Assembly: GCA_005879535.1 (NCBI GenBank)
Contig: VBKI01000081.1
Location: 1 to 47,362 of the forward strand
DNA: 47,362 nucleotides
Origin: Deltaproteobacteria bacterium
GTDB taxonomy: Bacteria; Myxococcota; Myxococcia; Myxococcales; 40CM-4-68-19
Reading direction: 5' to 3'
Position 1 is the first letter of the stretch. Every line of letters starts with the position of its first letter. Below, piece after piece: positions 1 through 6,774 of this stretch. The notes beneath the pieces were generated by a model. The model saw nothing but the letters and a program-made list of their open reading frames with translations, was not told where the DNA came from and did not search any database. The translations under genes and the position numbers were made by a program.

Positions 1-179
1 GGCGGCCGGGGCCACTCACTTCAAGCACATGCGCGATTTTGCCTGCCCTCGCGCTTGCCTTCGCGCATGCCTCGCCGCGTGCCTAGTTTGACTTCAACCC
101 TCAGAGGCACCCGCGAATGCGGTCTCGAAGGCATCCTGGAAGGCAGGCGCGTCCACGTGGACGAAGCGTCTTGCGCACC
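1..179. other. Left edge, no supported gene
   Basis: No reading frame here is convincing. The stretch lies downstream of the leftward AbiEii-like gene, whose stop is at 180-182. A short leftward frame around 94-180 has coding-like amino-acid composition but no start of its own, so it is left unassigned. No terminator hairpin with a T-tract was seen. Confidence 0.4.
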
Positions 180-1154
180 TCACTCCGCTTGCTCTGCAGT
201 CGGCAACCCTCGATGCTTGCGCACGTTGATCGCCTTCCAGCGAAGCGCTGGGTGCTGCTGAATCGCTCTCCCCATCGCAGTATCGTCGGTGAGCAAGTTC
301 GGCGCGATCTCGCCACGCTCGTTCAGGCGCTCGATGAACTCGCGCTCCTCGCGCGTCAGCGGCAGGACTGCCGAGAGGAGGTCGCGGCAGTCGGACACGA
401 GCGTTTTCGCTTTCGCCTTCGGCAGCGCTCCCGGCCGCACCGTCGGAAGGAGTTGGCTCTTCAGCTCTGCGGCATCGAGCTTCACGTCCTTGGCCGAGAC
501 GGTGCGCCAGTCCTTGCGGTTGGCGCCGCCGTAGACGACGAAGCCCAGGCGCAGCTTCGCGCGATCGAGGTCCTCGGGACGCAGCAGCTCGACCGCGTCG
601 AACACGTCCCGGCTTGCGTTGCGGGATAGCAGGGCCGCAAGCTTGCCGGCAGCGAGCTCGTGAAGATCCAGCAGCCGCACTTGCGTCGCCTGGAACGAAC
701 CGACCGGGTGCGAGTCCGCAAGCTCGGCGGGCCACAGCGGCGTCCTGAGCAGGTAGTTCACGTCGAGCTCCAGGTTGCCGCTCCGCCCAGACGCCGCGAT
801 GTACGTCAGCCGCCACTTGACGCCTGCGTGATCGGACGGGAGACTTCTCACCGTCAGCCCCTCGCGACCGCAAACGGCTTGCAAGGCTTGCTCGAGCTTC
901 GGCCGCTCGGCGAGCATCAAGTCGCGGTCAGGCGCGCCGATGTAGTTCAGGTCGATGTCGACCGAGAGGCGCGGTACGTCGAAGATGAAGAGGTTGAGCG
1001 CCGTCCCGCCCTTCAGGGCAATGCGCGTCTTCAGAAATGGATGGCTGCGCAGCACATTCAGCAGGCTCACGATCCGGATGGATTTCTCCAGCGTCTCGGC
1101 AGGAAAGCCTGTCGCCGCCGCCTCTCGCTGCAGATCCTGGAGCGAGAGGTTCAA
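180..1154 (-). CDS. abiEii: AbiEii/AbiGii-type nucleotidyltransferase toxin
   Basis: About 324 residues, the usual length of AbiEii/AbiGii toxins, which are nucleotidyltransferase-fold proteins that stop growth of phage-infected cells unless the antitoxin acts. Visible signatures are LKGGTALNLF (the G-G-T nucleotidyltransferase segment), the SVDIDLNY acidic motif with the two expected aspartates, and the LHELAAGKLAAL-SRNASRDVFD block typical of the family (K, R and D positions). The start is set at TTG 1154, because GGAGG lies five bases upstream and the TTGA overlaps the antitoxin stop by four bases. This gives the family-like N-terminus beginning NLSLQDLQ. A longer frame opens further upstream but would run deep into the antitoxin gene. 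Family call is firm; the start is well supported. Confidence 0.9.
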   Translation of the reverse strand: MNLSLQDLQREAAATGFPAETLEKSIRIVSLLNVLRSHPFLKTRIALKGGTALNLFIFDVPRLSVDIDLNYIGAPDRDLMLAERPKLEQALQAVCGREGLTVRSLPSDHAGVKWRLTYIAASGRSGNLELDVNYLLRTPLWPAELADSHPVGSFQATQVRLLDLHELAAGKLAALLSRNASRDVFDAVELLRPEDLDRAKLRLGFVVYGGANRKDWRTVSAKDVKLDAAELKSQLLPTVRPGALPKAKAKTLVSDCRDLLSAVLPLTREEREFIERLNERGEIAPNLLTDDTAMGRAIQQHPALRWKAINVRKHRGLPTAEQAE

Positions 1155-1954
1155 GGCACCTCCGCCCACGAGCGCGAGAGCACGTGCTCCGGCACGACCA
1201 GGTTCCACGGCCGCACGAACTTCCCGGGTCCGCGGTCGCCGTCGAAGTAGCGCGGCTGCGCCGGCGCCCGCGCACGCAGCGCCTTGAGATGGCGATCCTC
1301 GACCATCAACTGCTCGCGGTGCTGCTCGAGGTAGAAGCCGACGCGGGCGACCGTTAGCGCGGAGCCCAGCTTGAGGGCGTACTCGATCACGGCGTCGAGA
1401 TCGAAGAACTCGATCGACTCCAGCGAGCGCCAGATCTCCTCCCAGCCGCCGCCGTGCTCGGGCGCGTCGAGCACGTCGACGAGAGTTCGCTCCAACGAGG
1501 TCACGCGAACAAATCCGCCGGCATGACGTTGCTCCAGGAGACCGCCGGCCGGACGCCGCGAAGCCCGCAGCCTTGCAGGCAGCAGTACAGCGACGAACTC
1601 CGCGCCTCGGAACTCGAAGGACCGCAGGCGATGCCGCGTGAGGTAGGTGAACCGCCTCGAGACCGAATAGGCCTTGCCGTGGAACTGGAGCGCCGCGTGA
1701 TAGGCCACGATCGCGTCATCCGTGGCCTGCGTCGCGATCAGGTACGAATCCGGCTCGAACGATTTCGGATCGACGCCGGACGGCACGGTCGCGTACAGGC
1801 CCCGATGGACGCGGAGCAATCGACCGCCCGCGACATGCTGCGCAAGGACGTTGTTCGTCGTCTGACTGCTTCGACGGCCGCCCCCAGAGTGCGCCAGGGC
1901 GAACTCGCGGTGCGTGAAAATGACATGCTGGTCGAAGAAGGCGAGCGGCTTCAT
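1151..1954 (-). CDS. abiEi: AbiEi-type antitoxin / transcriptional repressor
   Basis: A 267-residue protein directly upstream of, and overlapping, the AbiEii-like toxin gene by four bases. Members of this family carry an N-terminal winged-helix DNA-binding domain that represses the operon and a C-terminal domain needed for antitoxicity. The N-terminal part (HREFALAHSGG, then LRRVHRGLYATVPSG-like residues at about 30-60) fits the AbiEi wing, and the TSLERTLVDVLD segment is typical of the middle of the family. ATG 1954 is chosen; a longer frame to 2071 would add low-complexity residues and cover the AT-rich control region. The Shine-Dalgarno sequence is weak. Known family biology predicts autorepression; here that is inferred from position. 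Confidence 0.88.
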   Translation of the reverse strand: MKPLAFFDQHVIFTHREFALAHSGGGRRSSQTTNNVLAQHVAGGRLLRVHRGLYATVPSGVDPKSFEPDSYLIATQATDDAIVAYHAALQFHGKAYSVSRRFTYLTRHRLRSFEFRGAEFVAVLLPARLRASRRPAGGLLEQRHAGGFVRVTSLERTLVDVLDAPEHGGGWEEIWRSLESIEFFDLDAVIEYALKLGSALTVARVGFYLEQHREQLMVEDRHLKALRARAPAQPRYFDGDRGPGKFVRPWNLVVPEHVLSRSWAEVP

Positions 1955-1984
1955 GATTTGCCTATTTGGGTCGCTGCCACCACA

Positions 1985-2060
1985 CATACTAGCTGCTTCG
2001 GCGCATAATAGCAAGTATATATTGCTGCGACGCATCGATACACACATTGCGAATAGCGAC
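1985..2060 (-). promoter_or_regulatory. AT-rich control region of the abiE pair with imperfect palindrome
   Basis: This stretch is clearly richer in A and T than its surroundings. It contains AGCAA (2010-2014), a seven-base TA-rich spacer, and TTGCT (2022-2026), an inverted repeat covering 2010-2026. On the minus strand a TATTAT-like -10 element preceded by TG lies beside it. CACACAT also occurs twice, at 1981-1987 and 2041-2047. AbiEi antitoxins are known to bind inverted repeats in their own promoter, so this is the natural operator candidate; the exact sites are inferred. Confidence 0.45.
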
Positions 2061-2101
2061 ATCGGTGCCATTTAGCAAGCGGCGCCCGAACTCCAGCTGG
2101 C

Positions 2102-2998
2102 ATGTTAGACGTGCTCATGCTTTACGCGATCAAGCTCGGCCCCATCGAAACTAGCGAAGGACGAGTCAGCGCGTACGTCGGCTTCACCGAGACCCATGCG
2201 CTACCGCCCGTGGTTTCGAACCAGGACAAGGACGGCCTCGAGCAGCTTGCCCAGCAAGCGCAGGGCCACGATCTGCGCTGCGACCGCGGTCTTGCGCGGG
2301 CCGGCAAGCCGCTGGGCTTCACCGCGGCGCCGCTGCCGGACTGGGCACGCTTCGGGCGGGCGACTCTCGCGTTCGCGCTCGCGCGTCCAGGAGGACGTAT
2401 TCGCAATCTGGACGTGGTCGAAAACTTCCTGGCGAGCGTGGCCGCCTTTTGCCGTGCAACACCATGGCGCTTCTGGAGCGACAATGATCCGCTCAGCCTG
2501 ACCGTCTCCGGCAGCGAGTTCGAGGCCTGCATCATGGGGGCTGGCTGCCAGGAGTATGGCATCGCGCTGTATGAACAGAAGGGCGCCGTCAAGAAGATCA
2601 CGCGCCTCATCGATGCCGGCCGGATGCAGGATGCGGCCGCTCTCGGCAGCCTCGCAGTCACTGTCGATGACGAACCGCGCTGGGCTGCCAAGGCGATCGG
2701 CGATGCATTCGGAGCGGCGTGCGTACCCGTCCCGCTCAAGATTTCCGCGGGCAGGCCGCGGCAGGTTGATGAGGGAGAGATGGTTACGCTCGCAGCGGCG
2801 TTGCGCGCCATCGCTGGCCTGGATGCCGATCGCCTTGAGGCGACCTCCGACCTCTTGATCGCCGGCTCGCGGATTGCAGCACGCGTGATCGCACCGAAGC
2901 CCGATTTGGTCTTCGGTGAGCTGAGCGAAGATGAGGCGATGCAGATTGCCCTCGAGGCTCAGCGCGCTGTCCGCCGGGGCGTGCGGAAGCGCAAGTAA
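2102..2998 (+). CDS. Hypothetical protein, divergent from abiE
   Basis: A 298-residue soluble protein (or 293 residues if the second ATG at 2117 is used). I do not recognise its function. There are no signal peptide or membrane segments. The middle contains FWSDNDPLSL, then a CIMGAGCQEYGIALYEQ segment that resembles a small conserved beta-strand/turn signature in uncharacterised domains of unknown function (for example DUF6930/DUF7309-like proteins), but I cannot confirm this. The C-terminus is very basic (RRGVRKRK). It is transcribed divergently from the AbiE pair across a 147-bp gap, and its stop codon coincides with the point where the next, truncated gene begins, so it may have arrived with the AbiE genes. 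Confidence 0.65.
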   Translation: MLDVLMLYAIKLGPIETSEGRVSAYVGFTETHALPPVVSNQDKDGLEQLAQQAQGHDLRCDRGLARAGKPLGFTAAPLPDWARFGRATLAFALARPGGRIRNLDVVENFLASVAAFCRATPWRFWSDNDPLSLTVSGSEFEACIMGAGCQEYGIALYEQKGAVKKITRLIDAGRMQDAAALGSLAVTVDDEPRWAAKAIGDAFGAACVPVPLKISAGRPRQVDEGEMVTLAAALRAIAGLDADRLEATSDLLIAGSRIAARVIAPKPDLVFGELSEDEAMQIALEAQRAVRRGVRKRK

Positions 2999-3637
2999 GG
3001 TCAGCCGCGCTTCCGAACAAACGCCGCTGACCTCCTCTGGACGGATCCGGCGGGCGCCAATCTTCAGGTCATGAGTGTCGACGGCGGGAGGGTGTCCGAT
3101 TACGCATTGCGCGCCGCCTCTGGGACCGCTGCACCGAACGCGGTCGCAGTAGACGATCGCAACGTCTACTGGAACGACGTGAGTCAGCAGACGGTAAACG
3201 AGATGCCCCTTGGGGGCGGCCCGATCACCACACTCGCGTCGGGCCAAGGTTATCTTTCAGCGATCGCCACAGATGGCGGAGACGTTTTCTGGATTTCTGT
3301 CGTCGGTGCAGCGGCGAACCAAACCACCTACGTGATGAAGACGAGTCGAAATGGCGGTACCCCACAGCAACTTGCGACCCTGCCAACCACGTTCGGGGCG
3401 GCGCTAGTCGTTGACCGGCCCTACATATACTGGACCGCGCAGGCCATCTCGACACCCACTGCGATCGTCGGGAGCGGCTCGCTTTCGCGGGTGCCGGCTG
3501 ACGGCGCGGGTGTGTCAGAGGTTGTAGTGGGCGAGCTGATGTTTCCCGCAGGCGTAGCGACGGACACCCACTTCGTGTACTGGATCGAGGATTCACTCGG
3601 GCCCTTCCGAGGGCGCGTGATGCGACTCGCAAAATAG
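2999..3637 (+). pseudogene. 5'-truncated beta-propeller-type protein
   Basis: The frame from ATG 3071 encodes 188 residues of repeats of the type VYWNDVSQQTV-NEMPLGGGPI, typical of DUF5050-like beta-propeller surface proteins common in myxobacteria. The same repeat pattern continues in frame upstream of the ATG: LLWTDPAGANLQVMSVDGG is a complete blade strand coded from about 3032. The frame is open back to the TAA that ends the preceding gene at 2998. The homologous protein would be longer with a signal peptide, so the 5' part appears to be missing. A short protein from 3071 could still be made, but no Shine-Dalgarno is obvious. It ends at TAG 3637 with MRLAK, a normal propeller end. Confidence 0.6.
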
Positions 3638-3691
3638 GGTCGCCGAACGATTAGTGATGGGTCGGGGTCGAATGTTCGAGGGTGCAGGACG

Positions 3692-4015
3692 ATGCTCAAG
3701 ACACTCATTGTGGTCGCAATCGGCAGTGCTTCCTGTGTCACTACGACGTTCACGGGGAACCCCAAGGTCCCGCATGGCGCGGCCGGATGCCGAGCGATTT
3801 GCGCCTCGTACGAAATGGAGCTCGCGGGCATGGTCGCGCTCGGTGAATACTCCGACGGCTGCATCTGTGAAGTTCCGGGCAAACGCGCCTCCGTGGCGGG
3901 CGCGAGCGGGCCCGCGGCCGTCGCCGTGATGGGTGACATGGCGAATCGGTCGGAGCAGGGAACGGACGTGGCCCCCCCCGCCGCCTCCGCCGGTGACTCC
4001 TTACGGACCGAGTAA
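3692..4015 (+). CDS. Small cysteine-rich lipoprotein
   Basis: 107 residues. The N-terminus MLKTLIVVAIGSASC is a short lipoprotein signal peptide with the lipobox cysteine at residue 15. The mature part has a compact cysteine pattern (GCRAICASY, then DGCICEVPG) followed by an Ala/Pro/Ser-rich tail, suggesting a disulfide-stabilised envelope protein. The same layout of a lipobox, then AAGC-ICASY-GCICEVPG, occurs in uncharacterised myxobacterial lipoproteins, from memory. The function is unknown. It stands alone between two damaged genes, and no partner is evident. Confidence 0.7.
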   Translation: MLKTLIVVAIGSASCVTTTFTGNPKVPHGAAGCRAICASYEMELAGMVALGEYSDGCICEVPGKRASVAGASGPAAVAVMGDMANRSEQGTDVAPPAASAGDSLRTE

Positions 4016-4143
4016 TACATCGGCGCTGCCCATTGACGCATTGGCTGGGCAGTCCTGCACAGCAAATATGGCGAGTGCGCGATGATTTCCTGAACCAAGT
4101 CGAACCGAGTCGCGCGCGCTCGTCGTCCTCCGACCCGGCTTAC

Positions 4144-4470
4144 AACTCGCAAGCAAATTTCGAGGTCGTGCTCTCGCCGGCGATCGTCGATGAGGTTCTG
4201 CGAGCGCTCGGGTATCGCAAGGTGCGTCGGCTCCTCCCGGGAACAGACGCTCGGCTCTGGTTCGAGGACCTCATCGGGCCGGCCGATGTCGTCGCGGACA
4301 GGCAGCTGTCGGCGTCTGCGAGGATCTTGATAATGACAAGTACCTGGCTGCGGCTTTCAAGGGCCGTGCGAGTCACGTCGTCGCCGGCGATCGCCGCTTC
4401 CTTGCCCTCGGTTAGCACGCGGGCGTAGCGCTCGTGCCGCGGCTCACACCCTCCAACCGGTTCACCTATT
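4144..4470 (+). pseudogene. Decayed PIN-domain toxin gene
   Basis: The first segment (to about 4310) encodes FEVVLSPAIVDEVLRALGY, the middle of the PIN family of putative toxin RNases. The matching C-terminal half, VCEDLDNDKYLAAAFKG followed by SHVVAGDRRFLALG, is found in another frame starting at about 4311. A TAG at 4413-4415 then interrupts it, after which HAGVALVPRL continues the family pattern. So the gene has at least one frameshift and one nonsense codon. The N-terminal catalytic stretch (usually V-x-DTN) is absent upstream. No intact antitoxin gene is adjacent. Presumably a non-functional remnant of a toxin-antitoxin pair. Confidence 0.75.
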
Positions 4471-4750
4471 TTGCCGCCTTCTCGATCGCTGCCTCCACCT
4501 TCGCCTTGGGCAGCTTGAGATGCTCTTCGCAGAGGAATCGGAAGCGCGGCCCCTTCGAGCGGTTCTTGCAGCCGGGATAGCGGCAATGCATGTCCAGCTT
4601 GCGACCCTTGAGGGTGGACAACCGGCGACCATTGCCCTTGGTCATCCCGTTCCGCATCCCGCTCTGAACGCGCTCGTTGATCTTTTCCAGGGCTCGCTCC
4701 GCAATCAGGTCCGCGATCTGATCCACCATGCGATCAAAGTTGAATGGCAT
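4466..4750 (-). CDS. Small conserved protein with CxxxxC...C-EEH zinc-ribbon-like motif
   Basis: 94 residues from ATG 4750, preceded by a good GGGAGGG Shine-Dalgarno; upstream in-frame residues lack conservation. The N-terminal half is helical and amphipathic (MPFNFDRMVDQIADLI), the middle is basic, with TKGNGRRLSTLKGRKLD, and residues 55-78 contain CRYPGCKNRSKGPRFRFLC followed by EEH. The C, C, C and H spacing suggests a metal-binding knuckle, and the basic surface suggests nucleic-acid binding, but both are inferences. Similar short proteins are conserved in myxobacteria as far as I recall; no function is known. It runs leftward over the end of the decayed PIN gene. Confidence 0.72.
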   Translation of the reverse strand: MPFNFDRMVDQIADLIAERALEKINERVQSGMRNGMTKGNGRRLSTLKGRKLDMHCRYPGCKNRSKGPRFRFLCEEHLKLPKAKVEAAIEKAAK

Positions 4751-4803
4751 CGCCTGCCCTCCCAAGAGAGGCAATAGCACTTGGCTATGCTGGGCGCTAA
4801 CCC

Positions 4804-4819
4804 GCCCCAGATCTGGGGC
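4804..4819. promoter_or_regulatory. Perfect 16-bp palindrome upstream of the Zn-ribbon-like gene
   Basis: GCCCCAGATCTGGGGC reads identically on both strands. It lies 54 bp upstream of the start of the leftward gene at 4750, a suitable place for a dimeric repressor site near its promoter. No function can be shown from sequence alone. Confidence 0.4.
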
Positions 4820-4888
4820 TCCATTCGCCACCCGGCGTATTGCTGCCCCGCACGGCAGTCGTCATCGTGCTTCGCGGCGCATGAACGT

Positions 4889-4926
4889 GCAGATCCTCAG
4901 CCGCTGGACGGAAGCTGAGGATCTGC
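4889..4926 (-). terminator. Strong hairpin downstream of the haloperoxidase gene
   Basis: Two perfect 13-base arms (4889-4901 and 4914-4926; left arm begins GCAGATCC) enclose a 12-base loop. The hairpin lies 78 bp beyond the stop of the leftward haloperoxidase gene and before the next leftward gene, as expected for a transcription end. There is no T-tract, so it may be an attenuator, an mRNA-stabilising 3' hairpin or a Rho-assisted end instead. Confidence 0.45.
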
Positions 4927-5003
4927 CGCACCGGTGAACGTTTTACTCGCCGCCATCTCCTGCAGTGATTTGCCCGTCGGGAGTCATCTCCCGGACGCCG
5001 TGG

Positions 5004-6329
5004 TCATGCTTCGTCTGACCCGAGCGCCGGGGATGAGCGCGGCTCCGCCACGTGGGCCAGCACGTACTCGGCGACCGCCTTGCCGGCGGCGCGTCCATCC
5101 ACGACGGCAGATCGGAAATGGATCCCGAAATAAACGCGCGCGTCATTGACCTCGAGGGCCGCGTCCGAGAACCGCGCCCAGTTCCGCACGATACCGGGAA
5201 GTGGATCGGACGTGGCGCTGAAGCTCGTCTCGTCGCCGAAGAACGCCGCGAGCACCACCGCCGCCGCCCCGGTGTTCGTGCTATGCGCGGATGGATACTC
5301 CTGGTGAGGGGGTGTCAGCGGGCGCAGCGGAAGCCAACCCGGATCCGCCTCCGTCCAGGGATTGCTGTCGGTGGCACCCAGGGGAATCGCAGTCACGGGG
5401 CGCCAGGAGCTGTAAAAATACTTGCCGTCCCACGCGGCGATCCCTGCGTCCGCCAAGGCGATGTTGAGCATCGCGAGCAGACGGGCGTTCTCCGACAACG
5501 TGTTGTGGTGGTGGGCAGCGACGGCAACCGCGATCCGATTCCACTGCACTCCGCCGTTGTCGTCCCAGAAGAATGCGATCTGCGTCTGCTGCGCGGTGCG
5601 GGTCGAGCTGGATCGGCTGCCGAAAGACTTCACCTCGTTGAAGTCAGAGGCGTACTGCGCGCTGGTCAACGCGGGCGGCCCAGGCGGCCGTGCCCACGAC
5701 GGAGAAGGAATTGCAAACGGCACCATCGTGGCGATCTGCTGGAACACCGCCGTCCGGAAATCCGGAGGCGTCGGGCGCCACTGTCCAGGCGCCGTTCCGC
5801 CCACGTACGGAGGAAAGGCAGCGCTGAACCCGTCGGCGCTGCGCCAGGCGAGGATGTCACCGGCAACGGCCTGACCCCAGGCGATCCCGCGCGCGACATG
5901 CTCGGCGTCGTCGCCGTCGTTGTCCTCGGAGTCGCCGCCTTCCGCGGTTTCCTCGATGAGCGCGAGCGAAGCCGCCCGCCGGACGTCGAGCGTCGCCTTC
6001 TGCGCCGGGAAGAGCTTGACGAGCGCGCCGTAGGCGGCCTGGACCGCAGCAGCGCGACGAGAGGCATCTTTCGGCGCATCGAAATCGACATGGTAGGGCA
6101 CGTACCGTCGCTCGATGCCGTTCACCGCATCGAACACGGCCGCATGCACGATGGCGAAGACGCGGGCCGTCGCCGCCGGAGCAGTATTCGCGGTTTTGAT
6201 GGCCGCCTGCGTGTTCTCGTTCCAGTCGGTCACCACGTCCGCTCTCGCCGCCCTTGCGGCGATCACACCCGCTGCCGCAAACGCGAGTAGCCCGATCGCG
6301 GCCCTCGCCTTCATCCATTCCCGATTCAT
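5004..6329 (-). CDS. Vanadium-dependent haloperoxidase family protein (exported)
   Basis: 441 residues from ATG 6329, which has GGGAGGA six bases upstream and opens a clear Sec signal peptide (GLLAFAAAGVIAARAARA). The mature protein begins with VVTDWNENTQAAI, typical of bacterial vanadium haloperoxidase homologues of the PAP2 superfamily. All three vanadate/phosphate-binding motifs are visible: KYFYSSWRP (K-x6-R-P), EYPSAHSTNTG (P-S-x-H) and ARVYFGIHF (R...G-x-H). These enzymes oxidise halides with peroxide using vanadate; acid phosphatase activity is the alternative for this fold. The frame continues upstream without a stop into a separate lipoprotein-like leader (see 6437-6629), which I regard as not part of this protein. 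Confidence 0.85.
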   Translation of the reverse strand: MNREWMKARAAIGLLAFAAAGVIAARAARADVVTDWNENTQAAIKTANTAPAATARVFAIVHAAVFDAVNGIERRYVPYHVDFDAPKDASRRAAAVQAAYGALVKLFPAQKATLDVRRAASLALIEETAEGGDSEDNDGDDAEHVARGIAWGQAVAGDILAWRSADGFSAAFPPYVGGTAPGQWRPTPPDFRTAVFQQIATMVPFAIPSPSWARPPGPPALTSAQYASDFNEVKSFGSRSSSTRTAQQTQIAFFWDDNGGVQWNRIAVAVAAHHHNTLSENARLLAMLNIALADAGIAAWDGKYFYSSWRPVTAIPLGATDSNPWTEADPGWLPLRPLTPPHQEYPSAHSTNTGAAAVVLAAFFGDETSFSATSDPLPGIVRNWARFSDAALEVNDARVYFGIHFRSAVVDGRAAGKAVAEYVLAHVAEPRSSPALGSDEA

Positions 6330-6436
6330 CTGAGTCCTCCCCACGAGACGCTGTCGCGGCGCTCGCAGCAGGCGAGCTCGCCGGAAACGGTCTCTACAAG
6401 GAGGTGCGCCGTCGGCCGGATTTGTCGCGCGGCGCT

Positions 6437-6629
6437 TCAGAATACGGCGCGATACCGCTCCGATCTGGTCTTCAGGTCGGCGATCTGCGGCAAGGAGCGC
6501 TGCCAGCGCGGAGGCCCTGCCTTCGGCCGTCGCAGCGGATGCGGAGCGTGTCGAGAAGGAAGGATCCATCGCGGTGCCGCCGCAGGCGACAGCGGCGCTG
6601 CAGAGCAACGTCATCAGGAATCGGTTCAA
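6437..6629 (-). other. Possible small lipoprotein gene, probably frameshifted
   Basis: TTG 6629 has GGAGGAG about eight bases upstream and opens LNRFLMTLLCSAAVACGG, a credible lipoprotein signal with its lipobox cysteine. In this frame there is no stop before the haloperoxidase, and the residues after about 30 lose protein-like character. In the neighbouring frame, however, RWQRSLPQIADLKTRSERY looks like a normal helical C-terminus and stops at 6437. A frameshift in a roughly 64-codon lipoprotein gene would reconcile both halves. The remaining DNA from 6630 to 6774 shows no gene. Confidence 0.3.
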
Positions 6630-6774
6630 AGGTGCTCCTCCGGATGGGAAGGCTCGCGGACCAGCCCGCGCTCCAGGCTACGTAAGCGAACCGCGCCGAA
6701 GAGCGGAGGGAAGAGCAGCGAGTTGGACGCGCGCTGCCGTAATCCGGCCCGCGTCCGCAGCCGCTAGTCCGGTT

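Noticed and set aside
101-873. Leftward frames opposite or alongside the AbiEii toxin gene
   Set aside because: Overlap the toxin gene in other frames; only the last 30 codons look protein-like, which is not enough.
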